From the NCBI GenBank assembly GCA_947303395.1, contig CAMYYD010000011.1, forward strand, positions 22,170-86,169: a stretch of DNA of 64,000 nucleotides. Reading direction: 5' to 3'. The position numbers and the translations under genes are program-made. Shown here one piece after another: positions 17,247 through 25,960 of this stretch; within the stretch, counting starts at the first letter, position 1; each line of letters opens with the position of its first letter. Under the pieces are notes generated by a model that saw only the letters and a program-made list of their open reading frames with translations, did no database searches and was not told where the DNA came from. The DNA is from an uncultured Bacteroidales bacterium (GTDB lineage: Bacteria > Bacteroidota > Bacteroidia > Bacteroidales > F082).

Positions 17247-20054
17247 ATGAAAAAATTATTCTTATCAGTCTTGTTCGTTGCCGTTATGGCAGTGACAAGT
17301 TTCGCCCAGATGGCGATGCCGTGTCCGATGGATCCGAGCGTAAGAGTCGGAAAACTCGACAACGGCTTAACTTACTACATCCGTCACAACGAGAAACCGG
17401 CCCAGCGTGCTGACTTCTACATCGCACAGAAAGTCGGTTCGGTTCTTGAAGAAGAGAGCCAGCGCGGTCTCGCCCACTTCCTCGAGCACATGGCATTCAA
17501 CGGAACGACAAACCTTCCGGGAATGACGCTCCGCGAATACCTCCAGAGCCGTGGTATCAAATTCGGTGAAAACCTCAACGCAGGAACAGGCATCGACCAG
17601 ACAGTCTACATGGTGACCAACGTCCCGACAACACTTCCTGGACTCGTCGACACTTGCTTGCTCATCCTCCACGACTGGTCAAGCTTCATCGCTCTTGAAG
17701 AAGCTGAGATCGACAACGAGCGTGGTGTTATACTTGAAGAGCTCCGCACCCGCGAAGACGCAAGTGAGCGTATTATGAAGGAAATTCTTCCTGTCATGTA
17801 CCCTAACAGCCCATACGCCAACCGTTTGCCAGGCGGACTTCCGGAAGTCGTCGCAAACTTCGAGTATCAGACACTCCGCGACTACTATCACAAATGGTAT
17901 CGTCCTGACCTTCAGGGCCTTATCATCGTCGGTGACATCGATGTCGATGCTATCGAGGCACGCATCAAAGAGATGTTTGCAGATATCAAAGCTCCAGTCG
18001 ACCCGGCACCAAGACCGCAGTTCATGATTGAGGACAACGTCGATCCAATCGTGGCTATCGCATCAGACCCTGAGGCTACACGTTACAGTGTCAATCTGTA
18101 TTACAAATCAGAGGCCACACCTGATTCACTGAAGAACGACCTCAACTATTGGATGGCTCAATACATGCTCAATATCATCAGCACAATGGAAGTCAACCGT
18201 TTGCAGGACATTACAAAGAAAGCTAACCCTCCGTTTGTTTACGGTTACAGCTATTACTCCAACTATTACATTGCTCCTACAGAGGACGCATGGTGCAGCA
18301 TGGCAATGGCTAAAGACGCCGCCGGCATCGATGAGGCTATCACAACCCTCGTGAAAGAAAACAAACGTATGGCTCAGTTCGGCTTCACCGCTTCAGAATA
18401 CGAGCGTGCCAAGGCCGATTTCATGAAACGTATTGAAAATCAATATAATGAAAGAAACAACACTGAAAACGACACTTACGTCGAAGAGTGTTTGGAGAAC
18501 TTCCTCACCAACGAGCCTATGATGGGCATCGAGACTGAATACGCTCTGTATCAGCAGATTATGCCAAGTCTTCCTCTCGAAGTCATCAACATGGTGGCAC
18601 AGCAACTCGTACACGACGACAACCTCGTCATCACTGTGACAGCACCTAAGAAAGAAGGCGAGACACTCCCAACAGTGGAAGAAATCCTCGCAATCTACGC
18701 AGCAGCTAACGCCGCTGAAGTCGAGCCTTACAAGGAAGAGTCATTCGACGGCCCAATCGTCGACAACATGCCAAAGCCAGGCAAAATCAAGAAAGAGACA
18801 GCAATGCCTGAATTCGACGCAACAGTGTTGGTGTTAGGCAACGGCATGAAAGTCATCTACAAGAAGACCAACTTCAAGGAAGACGAGATCAGATTCGCAG
18901 CACAGAGCGACGGTGGTCTCTCAGCACTCAAACAAGAAGACTTCATCACTTTGAAGGAACTCAACGGCGTGATGAAAGTCGGTGGTGTTGGCAAATTCAG
19001 CTCAACCGACATTCCTAAGGTTCTCGCAGGCAAACGTCTCAGCGTGACTCCATGGATCGACAGCTACGCAGAAGGCATGAGCGGCAGCTGCTCACCAAAA
19101 GACCTTGAGACAATGATGCAGTTCATCTACTTGTACTTCACATCACCACGTTCAGATGAAGAAGCATTCCAGTCATTCGTGCAGCGCACAAAGGCAGCTA
19201 TTGAGAATCAGGAGCTTAACCCAATGATGACCTTCTCTGATTCTATCACAAAGGTGTTATACAACAACCATCCGCTCAGCACAAGAGTGAAAGCTGACGA
19301 TGTCGACAAGATCGACTACGCTAAATCGATGAAACTCTACCAAGACCGTTTCGCCGATCCTAACAACTTCACTTTCTATTTCGTCGGAAACATCGATGAA
19401 AACACATTCAAGCCATTGGTTGAGCAGTATCTCGCTTCTTTGAAGAAGAACAAACGTAAAGAGTCATGGAAAGACATCAACCTCAGCATCCCTCAGTATG
19501 AGTACATCTGCCATTATGAGAAAGAGATGCAGAATCCTAAAGCCACTGTCTATACCATCATCGTTGGCGAGATGCAGTACAACTATCGCAACCAGCTTTA
19601 TATGAAGGCTTTGAGCGACATCATGGACATCTACTACACACGTTCTATCCGTGAGGAAGAAGGCGGCACCTACGGCGTTGGCGTCATGGGACAAGTTTCC
19701 GACAAACCGAAAGACGCATTCTTGTTCCTCGTAGGCTTTGACACCAACAAAGACATGTACGAGAAGCTTCTCGGCAAGGTATACGAAGGGCTCAACGATG
19801 TCGCAACCAACGGTCCGTCACAGGAAGACTTAACAAAAGTCGTTGAGAATCTTTACAAGAAACGCGCAGAAAACCTCGAAGAGAATGACTTCTGGGTTGA
19901 TGCCATCGAGACTTACGAAGAAGACCATATCAACATCGTGGCTGAATACGACGAAATCGTGAAGAGCATCACTCCTCAGACCATCGCCGATTTCGCTAAA
20001 GAGGTGATGAATGGATTCAAGAAAGAAGTCGTTCAGCTTCCATTGGAAAAATAA
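17247..20054 (+). CDS. M16 family zinc metallopeptidase, secreted, two-domain
   Basis: A 935-residue protein with a signal peptide (KKLFLSVLFVAVMAVTSFAQ). The inverted zinc motif HFLEH is at residues 77-81, with a downstream glutamate region EIDNERGVILEELRTRED. A second M16 half without the motif fills the C-terminal part, including EEGGTYGVGVMGQ, as in pitrilysin-type enzymes. It is probably a periplasmic peptidase degrading peptides. It lies 25 bp after rsmG and 20 bp before the MFS gene, so co-transcription and a peptide-use role are plausible. Confidence 0.92.
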   Translation: MKKLFLSVLFVAVMAVTSFAQMAMPCPMDPSVRVGKLDNGLTYYIRHNEKPAQRADFYIAQKVGSVLEEESQRGLAHFLEHMAFNGTTNLPGMTLREYLQSRGIKFGENLNAGTGIDQTVYMVTNVPTTLPGLVDTCLLILHDWSSFIALEEAEIDNERGVILEELRTREDASERIMKEILPVMYPNSPYANRLPGGLPEVVANFEYQTLRDYYHKWYRPDLQGLIIVGDIDVDAIEARIKEMFADIKAPVDPAPRPQFMIEDNVDPIVAIASDPEATRYSVNLYYKSEATPDSLKNDLNYWMAQYMLNIISTMEVNRLQDITKKANPPFVYGYSYYSNYYIAPTEDAWCSMAMAKDAAGIDEAITTLVKENKRMAQFGFTASEYERAKADFMKRIENQYNERNNTENDTYVEECLENFLTNEPMMGIETEYALYQQIMPSLPLEVINMVAQQLVHDDNLVITVTAPKKEGETLPTVEEILAIYAAANAAEVEPYKEESFDGPIVDNMPKPGKIKKETAMPEFDATVLVLGNGMKVIYKKTNFKEDEIRFAAQSDGGLSALKQEDFITLKELNGVMKVGGVGKFSSTDIPKVLAGKRLSVTPWIDSYAEGMSGSCSPKDLETMMQFIYLYFTSPRSDEEAFQSFVQRTKAAIENQELNPMMTFSDSITKVLYNNHPLSTRVKADDVDKIDYAKSMKLYQDRFADPNNFTFYFVGNIDENTFKPLVEQYLASLKKNKRKESWKDINLSIPQYEYICHYEKEMQNPKATVYTIIVGEMQYNYRNQLYMKALSDIMDIYYTRSIREEEGGTYGVGVMGQVSDKPKDAFLFLVGFDTNKDMYEKLLGKVYEGLNDVATNGPSQEDLTKVVENLYKKRAENLEENDFWVDAIETYEEDHINIVAEYDEIVKSITPQTIADFAKEVMNGFKKEVVQLPLEK

Positions 20055-20074
20055 TAGTTTAAATAAATATTGTT

Positions 20075-21691
20075 ATGACAGAAAAACTTCAGACTTTACG
20101 AGACAATGCGGCCATGAGATGGACTGCGTTGCTGCTGTTGGCGTTGGCAATGTTCTGCGCCTACATCTTCATGGACATCTTGTCACCTATCAAAGATCTG
20201 ATGCAGACTGAACGCGAATGGGATAGTCTCGCTTTTGGCACCATGCAGGGCGCTGAGACCTTCCTCAACGTCTTCGTGTTCTTCCTCATCTTCGCAGGTA
20301 TCATCCTCGACAAGATGGGCGTGCGTTTCACAGCAGTGCTTTCAGGTGCTGTGATGCTCATCGGTGGTTTGATCAAGTATTACGCCATCCATGAAAACTT
20401 CGGTGGCAGTGGTACTGAGTTATGGTTCAACGAAAACCTCAACTACATTCCGCTTTTTGAAGAACTCGGCGTCTCTCCATTCTACAGAGGCATGCCGGCT
20501 TCAGCAAAGGTTGCAGGTATCGGCTTCATGATTTTCGGCTGTGGCGCCGAGATGGCTGGTATCACCGTCAGCCGCGGTATCGTGAAATGGTTCAAAGGTC
20601 GTGAAACAGCATTGGCAATGGGTTCAGAGATGGCATTGGCTCGTCTCGGCGTCGCCACATGTATGATCTTCTCACCTTATTTCGCAAAACTCGGTGAAAC
20701 AGTCAACGTCAGCCGTTCAGTTGCATTCGGCGTGGTGCTTCTCTGCATCGCCCTCATCATGTTCGTGGTTTATTTCTTCATGGATAAGAAACTCGATGCT
20801 CAGACTGGCGAGGCTGAAGAGAAAGACGATCCGTTCAAGATTTCAGATATCGGCAAGATTTTGTCAAGCCTCGGATTCTGGCTCGTCGCTTTGCTCTGCG
20901 TGCTTTACTACTCAGCAATCTTCCCATTCCAGAAATATGCTGTCAACATGCTTCAGTGCAACCTCACCCTCAATCCTGGTGAAGGCTTCTGGGCAAGCAA
21001 CTCTGTGACCATCGTCCAATATATCGTGATGTTGCTCGTCGCTGTCTGCTCATTCGCAAGCAACTTCATCAAGACCAACAAGTCGATGAAATACGGTTTG
21101 ATGGGATTGGCAGTCGTGGCACTCGTTGTCTACTGCTACATGGGTTACATGCGTGGCACCGCTGAGACCATCTTCGCAGTGTTCCCGCTCCTCGCAGTGG
21201 CTATCACTCCTATCCTCGGTAACTACGTCGACCATAAAGGTAAGGCTGCTTCAATGTTGATGATCGGCTCAATCCTCTTGGTCATCTGCCACTTGACATT
21301 CGCATTCATCCTGCCATTATTCAAAGGCAACGCAGCAGGTGGAACTATCGTGGCTTACATCACAATCTTGGTTTTGGGTGCTTCATTCTCACTCGTTCCT
21401 GCAGCTTTGTGGCCAAGCGTTCCGAAGCTCGTCGACGAGAAGATCATCGGTTCAGCTTACGCTCTCATCTTCTGGATTCAGAACATCGGTCTGTGGCTGT
21501 TCCCATTGCTCATCGGTAAGGTGCTCACATCAACCAATCCTGAGGGTGCCCTCGCACACGAGCTCAACTACACTTGGGCTTTGGTGATGCTCGCCTGCCT
21601 CGGTGTCGCCGCTTTGTTAATCGGCATCTACCTCAAGGCTGTTGATAAGAAGAAACACCTCGGTTTGGAAGAGCCTAACATTAAGGAATAG
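20075..21691 (+). CDS. MFS transporter, 12-TM type
   Basis: A 538-residue integral membrane protein with about 12 hydrophobic helices. The loop GIILDKMGVRF corresponds to the MFS A motif. A second half starts after the charged segment QTGEAEEKDDPFKISD. The substrate cannot be read from the sequence; the neighbouring M16 peptidase makes peptide or amino acid uptake a guess. It is followed at once by a GACTAA repeat and then a strong terminator. Confidence 0.85.
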   Translation: MTEKLQTLRDNAAMRWTALLLLALAMFCAYIFMDILSPIKDLMQTEREWDSLAFGTMQGAETFLNVFVFFLIFAGIILDKMGVRFTAVLSGAVMLIGGLIKYYAIHENFGGSGTELWFNENLNYIPLFEELGVSPFYRGMPASAKVAGIGFMIFGCGAEMAGITVSRGIVKWFKGRETALAMGSEMALARLGVATCMIFSPYFAKLGETVNVSRSVAFGVVLLCIALIMFVVYFFMDKKLDAQTGEAEEKDDPFKISDIGKILSSLGFWLVALLCVLYYSAIFPFQKYAVNMLQCNLTLNPGEGFWASNSVTIVQYIVMLLVAVCSFASNFIKTNKSMKYGLMGLAVVALVVYCYMGYMRGTAETIFAVFPLLAVAITPILGNYVDHKGKAASMLMIGSILLVICHLTFAFILPLFKGNAAGGTIVAYITILVLGASFSLVPAALWPSVPKLVDEKIIGSAYALIFWIQNIGLWLFPLLIGKVLTSTNPEGALAHELNYTWALVMLACLGVAALLIGIYLKAVDKKKHLGLEEPNIKE

Positions 21692-21747
21692 TCGCTAGTC
21701 GTTAGTCGCTAGTACTAAAGACTAATGACTAATGACTAAAGACTAAA
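21692..21747. repeat. Degenerate GACTAA/TAGTC tandem repeat
   Basis: It starts directly after the MFS stop codon. TAGTC-type units are followed by GACTAA-type units, which are reverse complements of each other, so part of it can fold. Related to 5571-5610. Confidence 0.6.
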
Positions 21748-21796
21748 AAACGTCATTTCAGGTGCAGCGAAGCAAGCTTGAAATGACGTTTTTTTA
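21745..21796 (+). terminator. Rho-independent terminator after MFS gene (family C-like)
   Basis: A 16-bp stem AACGTCATTTCA / TGAAATGACGTT with A- and T-rich ends, an 18-nt loop and a T run. The GTCATTTC/GAAATGAC stem is the outer arm of the family C repeat seen elsewhere. Confidence 0.8.
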
Positions 21797-21803
21797 TTTT
21801 TTC

Positions 21804-21834
21804 TTGATTTTTTCATATTAATTTTGTATCTTTG
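21804..21834 (+). promoter_or_regulatory. Promoter of the tandem T9SS gene pair
   Basis: TTG (21804-21806), 20-bp spacer, TATCTTTG (21827-21834), a full Bacteroidetes promoter 22 bp before the ATG. Confidence 0.7.
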
Positions 21835-21855
21835 CGAGGTTAAAAATGGTTAATT

Positions 21856-23736
21856 ATGAAAAAAAATTACCTCTTAATCATAGCTTTGGCAATATTTGTT
21901 GGTGCGAAGGCGCAGTGGGTTGACGATTCTGTGAACAACACCTTAATCGCCAACTGTGTAAACAGCGCCAACGAGATACGTATAGCTTCGCATCCATATG
22001 TTGATGGCATTTTTGTGCAATGGACGAGTATGTCGGAGAACGGCTGGTCGCAGAAACTGCAGTGTCTCGATTACTATGGCAACCCGCAATGGGGAGAGGA
22101 CGGTATCGCCATCACGACGCCTAACCTCGCCACATGGTCACCAGGATATGCCATAGCAGCCTTGAGCGACGGCTCTGTCGTAACGATGAACCGCAACGCC
22201 GACGCTCATCATTACGTGGTGAAGATTAACGCTGACGGTAGCACGCCTTGGGGCACCGATGGCATGATGCTGTTCGGCGGCGCTGGTGGCGGACGCTCGG
22301 AGCTTCTCGCCGACGACGAAGGCGGCTTCTGGGCTTTAGGTACCGACATGGACATATCATATTTGCAATATGTCAACGCTGATGGCACTTTGCGACCGAT
22401 GGCGACAATAGCTGACCTCACTAAGAAATGCACCAACGGCAAACTCATCCGCTCCGACGACGACGGCGTCTTTGTCGTATATGCCAAACAGACAATCCAA
22501 GGCTATACCAACTATGTAAAAGAGATTTACGTAGCGAAATACAATAAAGACGGCGAGCTGACAATGCCGGCGACACTGTTGTTAAGCCAGCAGACAGTGG
22601 GAATGAGCTATATCCACTACGCCATCCCAGATCATTTTGGCGGAGCATACGTGTTTCAGTGGCACAACGGCATCGGTGGAGCATATAACATCTACGTCAC
22701 ACATTTCGATGAAAACGGCCAGCCTACAATCACAGACCTCAATGGCATAGCGGTTCACTCTCCCGACCCGAGCAGCTATTTCATCAGCGCCTACCCTACC
22801 ATTGATGGTAACAACGACTTGCTGTTGGTTTATCGTCAAACTGACTCATATTCGCAATCGGAATACAAAATTTGGATAAATCGCATCACCTCTGAGGGCG
22901 AGAAGCCTTGGAGCGATGGCATCCTTGTGCTAGACAACGGCACTAGCCAATGTCTTGGCCTTCGTATCGATGCCTTCAATTTCTACGATGGCTTCTCGGT
23001 GATATACCACAAAGCTGTTCCCGGCATTTATGGTGAAACCGTCGAGGCTCACGGCTTCGACCACGACGGCAACATGACTTGGAGCACCACGATGTGCAGC
23101 AGCACCTATCCAAAGAATGTTGACGAGAACACTTCGGGATACCATAGTGCACAGAACGTCGTGGTATGGGTCAACGCACAAGACGGAGGACTTTACGGAC
23201 AAAACATAGGCGAAAGTGGCGAAATGGGAGAAGTAACAATACCAATGCCACCTGTCCCCTGCTGCATCCCTCCAGATCAATTCCAAGGAAGCTGCCAATA
23301 CAATGAAGAGACCAGTTCCTATGGTGCCATGCTCACATGGGAACCAGGATTCACTCATTTATATTACAACTTGTACCGCCAAAATCTTGCCGATGAGACG
23401 ACAGAAGTCATTCAGATTGACGCCGAGTTAACGTCTTATTTCGACGAGCCGGCTCCAGGCACTTACAAATACCAACTCACAGCCCAGTTCGCATCTTCCG
23501 AGTCAGACTATGCCCTGACTCCTGACGGCGAAGATCATCTCATTATTGAGATTCAGTATCACACTTCATTATCTGAAAAAGAATTCGAGGAAATCGTAGA
23601 GATTATTGAGATTTATAATATCAGCGGACAGAGGATGAGCAGCACAAATCTTGATGAATTGCATCAAGGCATATATATAATAAAAGGTGTAACGAATATC
23701 GGTAAGACATCTATCAAGAAAATTATCAGAAATTAA
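21856..23736 (+). CDS. T9SS-sorted secreted protein, paralogue 1
   Basis: A 626-residue protein with a signal peptide ending near GAKAQW. The central ~430 residues contain repeated strand-turn units with aromatic/Gly motifs (QWGEDGIAI, PWGTDGMMLFGG, PWSDGILVLDNG), suggesting a beta-propeller. A fibronectin-III-like stretch follows (YGAMLTWEPGFTHLYYNLY). The last ~60 residues, with EIYNISGQRMSS and QGIYIIKG, look like a type A T9SS C-terminal sorting domain, which directs passage across the outer membrane and attachment or release at the surface. The function is unknown. The next gene is a full-length paralogue 11 bp away. Confidence 0.8.
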   Translation: MKKNYLLIIALAIFVGAKAQWVDDSVNNTLIANCVNSANEIRIASHPYVDGIFVQWTSMSENGWSQKLQCLDYYGNPQWGEDGIAITTPNLATWSPGYAIAALSDGSVVTMNRNADAHHYVVKINADGSTPWGTDGMMLFGGAGGGRSELLADDEGGFWALGTDMDISYLQYVNADGTLRPMATIADLTKKCTNGKLIRSDDDGVFVVYAKQTIQGYTNYVKEIYVAKYNKDGELTMPATLLLSQQTVGMSYIHYAIPDHFGGAYVFQWHNGIGGAYNIYVTHFDENGQPTITDLNGIAVHSPDPSSYFISAYPTIDGNNDLLLVYRQTDSYSQSEYKIWINRITSEGEKPWSDGILVLDNGTSQCLGLRIDAFNFYDGFSVIYHKAVPGIYGETVEAHGFDHDGNMTWSTTMCSSTYPKNVDENTSGYHSAQNVVVWVNAQDGGLYGQNIGESGEMGEVTIPMPPVPCCIPPDQFQGSCQYNEETSSYGAMLTWEPGFTHLYYNLYRQNLADETTEVIQIDAELTSYFDEPAPGTYKYQLTAQFASSESDYALTPDGEDHLIIEIQYHTSLSEKEFEEIVEIIEIYNISGQRMSSTNLDELHQGIYIIKGVTNIGKTSIKKIIRN

Positions 23737-23747
23737 ATTTCAAAAAT

Positions 23748-25616
23748 ATGAAAAAGTTTTACTTATTCATCATCGCTTTGGCAGTATCATTTACTGTGAA
23801 GGCGCAATGGGTCAATGACCCGGTTAACAACACTTTCATCGCCAACACTTCGGCTGATGCCGGTGAGATTTATCTTTCAACCGACCCTGTCTCGGGAGAC
23901 ACTTATATGCAATGGTGCCAGTTCGCCTCCAACGGATGGGTACCGAAAATACAGCGTCTCAACGCGGCAGGCGAGCCACAATGGGATGCAAGCGGTTTGC
24001 AGCCAGCCATCCAACACACTCTCGCATCATGGTCACAAGGCGTGGCGATGGTTGCCACGACAGACAACGCCGTTGTATCATGTTTCTCAACAGAAGCTGA
24101 AAACAGCGTGGCGGTAAAAATCAACGCTGACGGCACATTTGCCTGGGGCGAAGCAGGTATAACTCTCTTTAACGGCGCTGGCGGCTCACGCACCGAGCTC
24201 CTCGCTGGCGACGACGGCGGTGTCTGGGCTCTCGCCACAAACAACACCAACTCATACCTCTGCTATATCAACGCCGACGGTACCACCAACCCGACGATAA
24301 CCATCAGCGACGACACACATATATGCACTTTCGGACAGTTGGTGCCAGCCAATGACGGAAACGTGTTCCTGGTCTACGAAAAAGAACAGTGGGCTTACAC
24401 CTATTTCTATGAGAAAGACATCCGCGTAGTGGGCTATGCCAAGGACGGCACACAAATTTCTGACGATATCGAGCTTATGTCGCCAGTGACTATCCCTGGC
24501 GCATACATCCATTATGTGGTGCCTGACGGTCTCGGCGGCGGATACGTCTACATCTGGCATGCCGGAGGCATAGGTGGCTCATTCAACACCTACGTGTTCC
24601 ACTTCAACCAAAACGGTGCGTCGACGATCATGGACCTTAACGGTATACCGGTTCACTCATTAGACCCGGATAATTTCTATATCAGCGCATCAGCCACCGT
24701 CGACCCTGCCAGTCACGACCTCATAGTGTTCTATGAACAGACTGACGAGTATTCACAGACCCAATGCAAGCTCTACATGAACCGTATCACATCATACGGC
24801 GACAGAGTGTGGGGCGAAGGCATCCTCGTGCTTGACAATGGCATCACACCTTGCGGTGGTCTTAACATCGACGCTTTCGAATATGGCGGCGGATTCGCTG
24901 TGACGTATTACAAAGGACTGGGCTCTGGAAGCCAGGCAACCGTTGAGGCACAAGGCTTTGACATGAATGGTAACTCATTGTGGAACACACAGATGAGCTC
25001 AAGCACTTATAACAAGACCGGCGGAAATAATAACACCGGCTTCCACGGCGGACAGAACATCGTGGCATGGGTGAAGAGCGACACGGGCGGTCTCTACGGA
25101 CAGAACATCGGACAACTCGGCGAGATGGGCGAGATTACTCCTCCTACCCCACCAGCGCCATGCAATGCGCCTACCGACTTCCAAGGAGAGGCATATTACA
25201 ATGCCCAAACAGCATCTAGCGCGGCAGTGCTTTCATGGACAGCACCAGATCCGCTACCGCTACACTATAATCTATATGTAGAGGGTGTCAAAGAAATCAT
25301 AGAAATCGATGCCGAATATACCTCTTATTATCAAGAGTTAGAGCCAGGCGATTACATCTTCAAACTCACTGCAGTATACGACGACTGCGAGTCGGACTTC
25401 GCACTCACTCCCAACGGCGATGACTATGTTTTAATCGAAGTCGTTTTATCAGTTCCCGAAAATGATTACGAGGAAATCGTCAATATTGTTGAGATTTACA
25501 ATTTGAACGGACAAGTGCTCAACGTCGACAATATCAATGACTTGAGCAATGGAGTTTATATTGTAAAAGGCGTGACAGCTTCTGGAAAGACTATCATCAG
25601 GAAAGTTTGCAGATAG
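23748..25616 (+). CDS. T9SS-sorted secreted protein, paralogue 2
   Basis: A 622-residue tandem paralogue of the preceding gene. Both have the same signal peptide pattern (TVKAQW), PQWDASGL and GEGILVLDNG motifs, the segment GGLYGQNIG, a single FN3-like domain and a C-terminal sorting domain (EIYNLNGQVLNV, NGVYIVKGVTASGKT). Spacing and orientation indicate one transcript ending at the terminator at 25631. The paralogues are clearly diverged, so the duplication is not recent. The ligand or substrate cannot be named. Confidence 0.8.
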   Translation: MKKFYLFIIALAVSFTVKAQWVNDPVNNTFIANTSADAGEIYLSTDPVSGDTYMQWCQFASNGWVPKIQRLNAAGEPQWDASGLQPAIQHTLASWSQGVAMVATTDNAVVSCFSTEAENSVAVKINADGTFAWGEAGITLFNGAGGSRTELLAGDDGGVWALATNNTNSYLCYINADGTTNPTITISDDTHICTFGQLVPANDGNVFLVYEKEQWAYTYFYEKDIRVVGYAKDGTQISDDIELMSPVTIPGAYIHYVVPDGLGGGYVYIWHAGGIGGSFNTYVFHFNQNGASTIMDLNGIPVHSLDPDNFYISASATVDPASHDLIVFYEQTDEYSQTQCKLYMNRITSYGDRVWGEGILVLDNGITPCGGLNIDAFEYGGGFAVTYYKGLGSGSQATVEAQGFDMNGNSLWNTQMSSSTYNKTGGNNNTGFHGGQNIVAWVKSDTGGLYGQNIGQLGEMGEITPPTPPAPCNAPTDFQGEAYYNAQTASSAAVLSWTAPDPLPLHYNLYVEGVKEIIEIDAEYTSYYQELEPGDYIFKLTAVYDDCESDFALTPNGDDYVLIEVVLSVPENDYEEIVNIVEIYNLNGQVLNVDNINDLSNGVYIVKGVTASGKTIIRKVCR

Positions 25617-25630
25617 TTTGAAATGTCATA

Positions 25631-25669
25631 AAAAAGTAGAGACGTCACAATGTGGCGTCTCTACTTTTT
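25631..25669. terminator. Long-stem terminator built from a family A repeat
   Basis: A 14-bp perfect stem (AAAAAGTAGAGACG with its complement), extended by a T-G pair and CAC/GTG to about 18 bp with a 3-nt loop, then a T run. The GTAGAGACG/CGTCTCTAC stem is the same as in the murB and pyrK insertions. The A and T runs make it usable from both sides. Confidence 0.85.
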
Positions 25670-25906
25670 TTATTTACGGCGTTTTGCCAACGCATAAGCG
25701 CCACCAAGTGCTGTGAGCACAAGCAAGCCACAGTCTAGTGGCGCTTCACTGTTTATGGTTGAACCATGGGAGTTCGGAAGCACAAATCCGACCTCGTTGT
25801 ACACCCTATTTTCGTCATCTTCCCATTTGAAGAAGTTGTCATACTGGGCACTCGCACTTAGGCCTATCATTAACACCAATGTTATTACAAATAATACCTT
25901 TTTCAT
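25670..25906 (-). CDS. small exported protein with C-terminal membrane/sorting-like tail
   Basis: A 78-residue protein with a signal peptide (VLFVITLVLMIGLSASAQ). A short soluble part (YDNFFKWEDDENRVYNEVGF) is followed by a C-terminal tripartite tail: APLDCG, a hydrophobic helix (LLVLTALGGAYAL) and KRRK. Similar tails (P-[IL]-[DG]-x-G, helix, basic end) occur on small Bacteroidetes proteins and resemble exosortase-type sorting signals; that link is inference. The mature part has only about 35 residues. It lies between the tandem T9SS genes and the giant surface protein. Confidence 0.65.
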   Translation of the reverse strand: MKKVLFVITLVLMIGLSASAQYDNFFKWEDDENRVYNEVGFVLPNSHGSTINSEAPLDCGLLVLTALGGAYALAKRRK

Positions 25907-25931
25907 ATTTTATAATTTTTAATCCTAAATT

Positions 25932-25956
25932 GTCATTTCGATCTTGTCGAGAAATC
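25932..25956. repeat. Short family C repeat after the giant gene
   Basis: GTCATTTCGA and TCGAGAAATC separated by 5 bp. The same two ends, with a longer middle, occur at 38775-38810 and within tilS. Confidence 0.7.
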
Positions 25957-25960
25957 TCAT

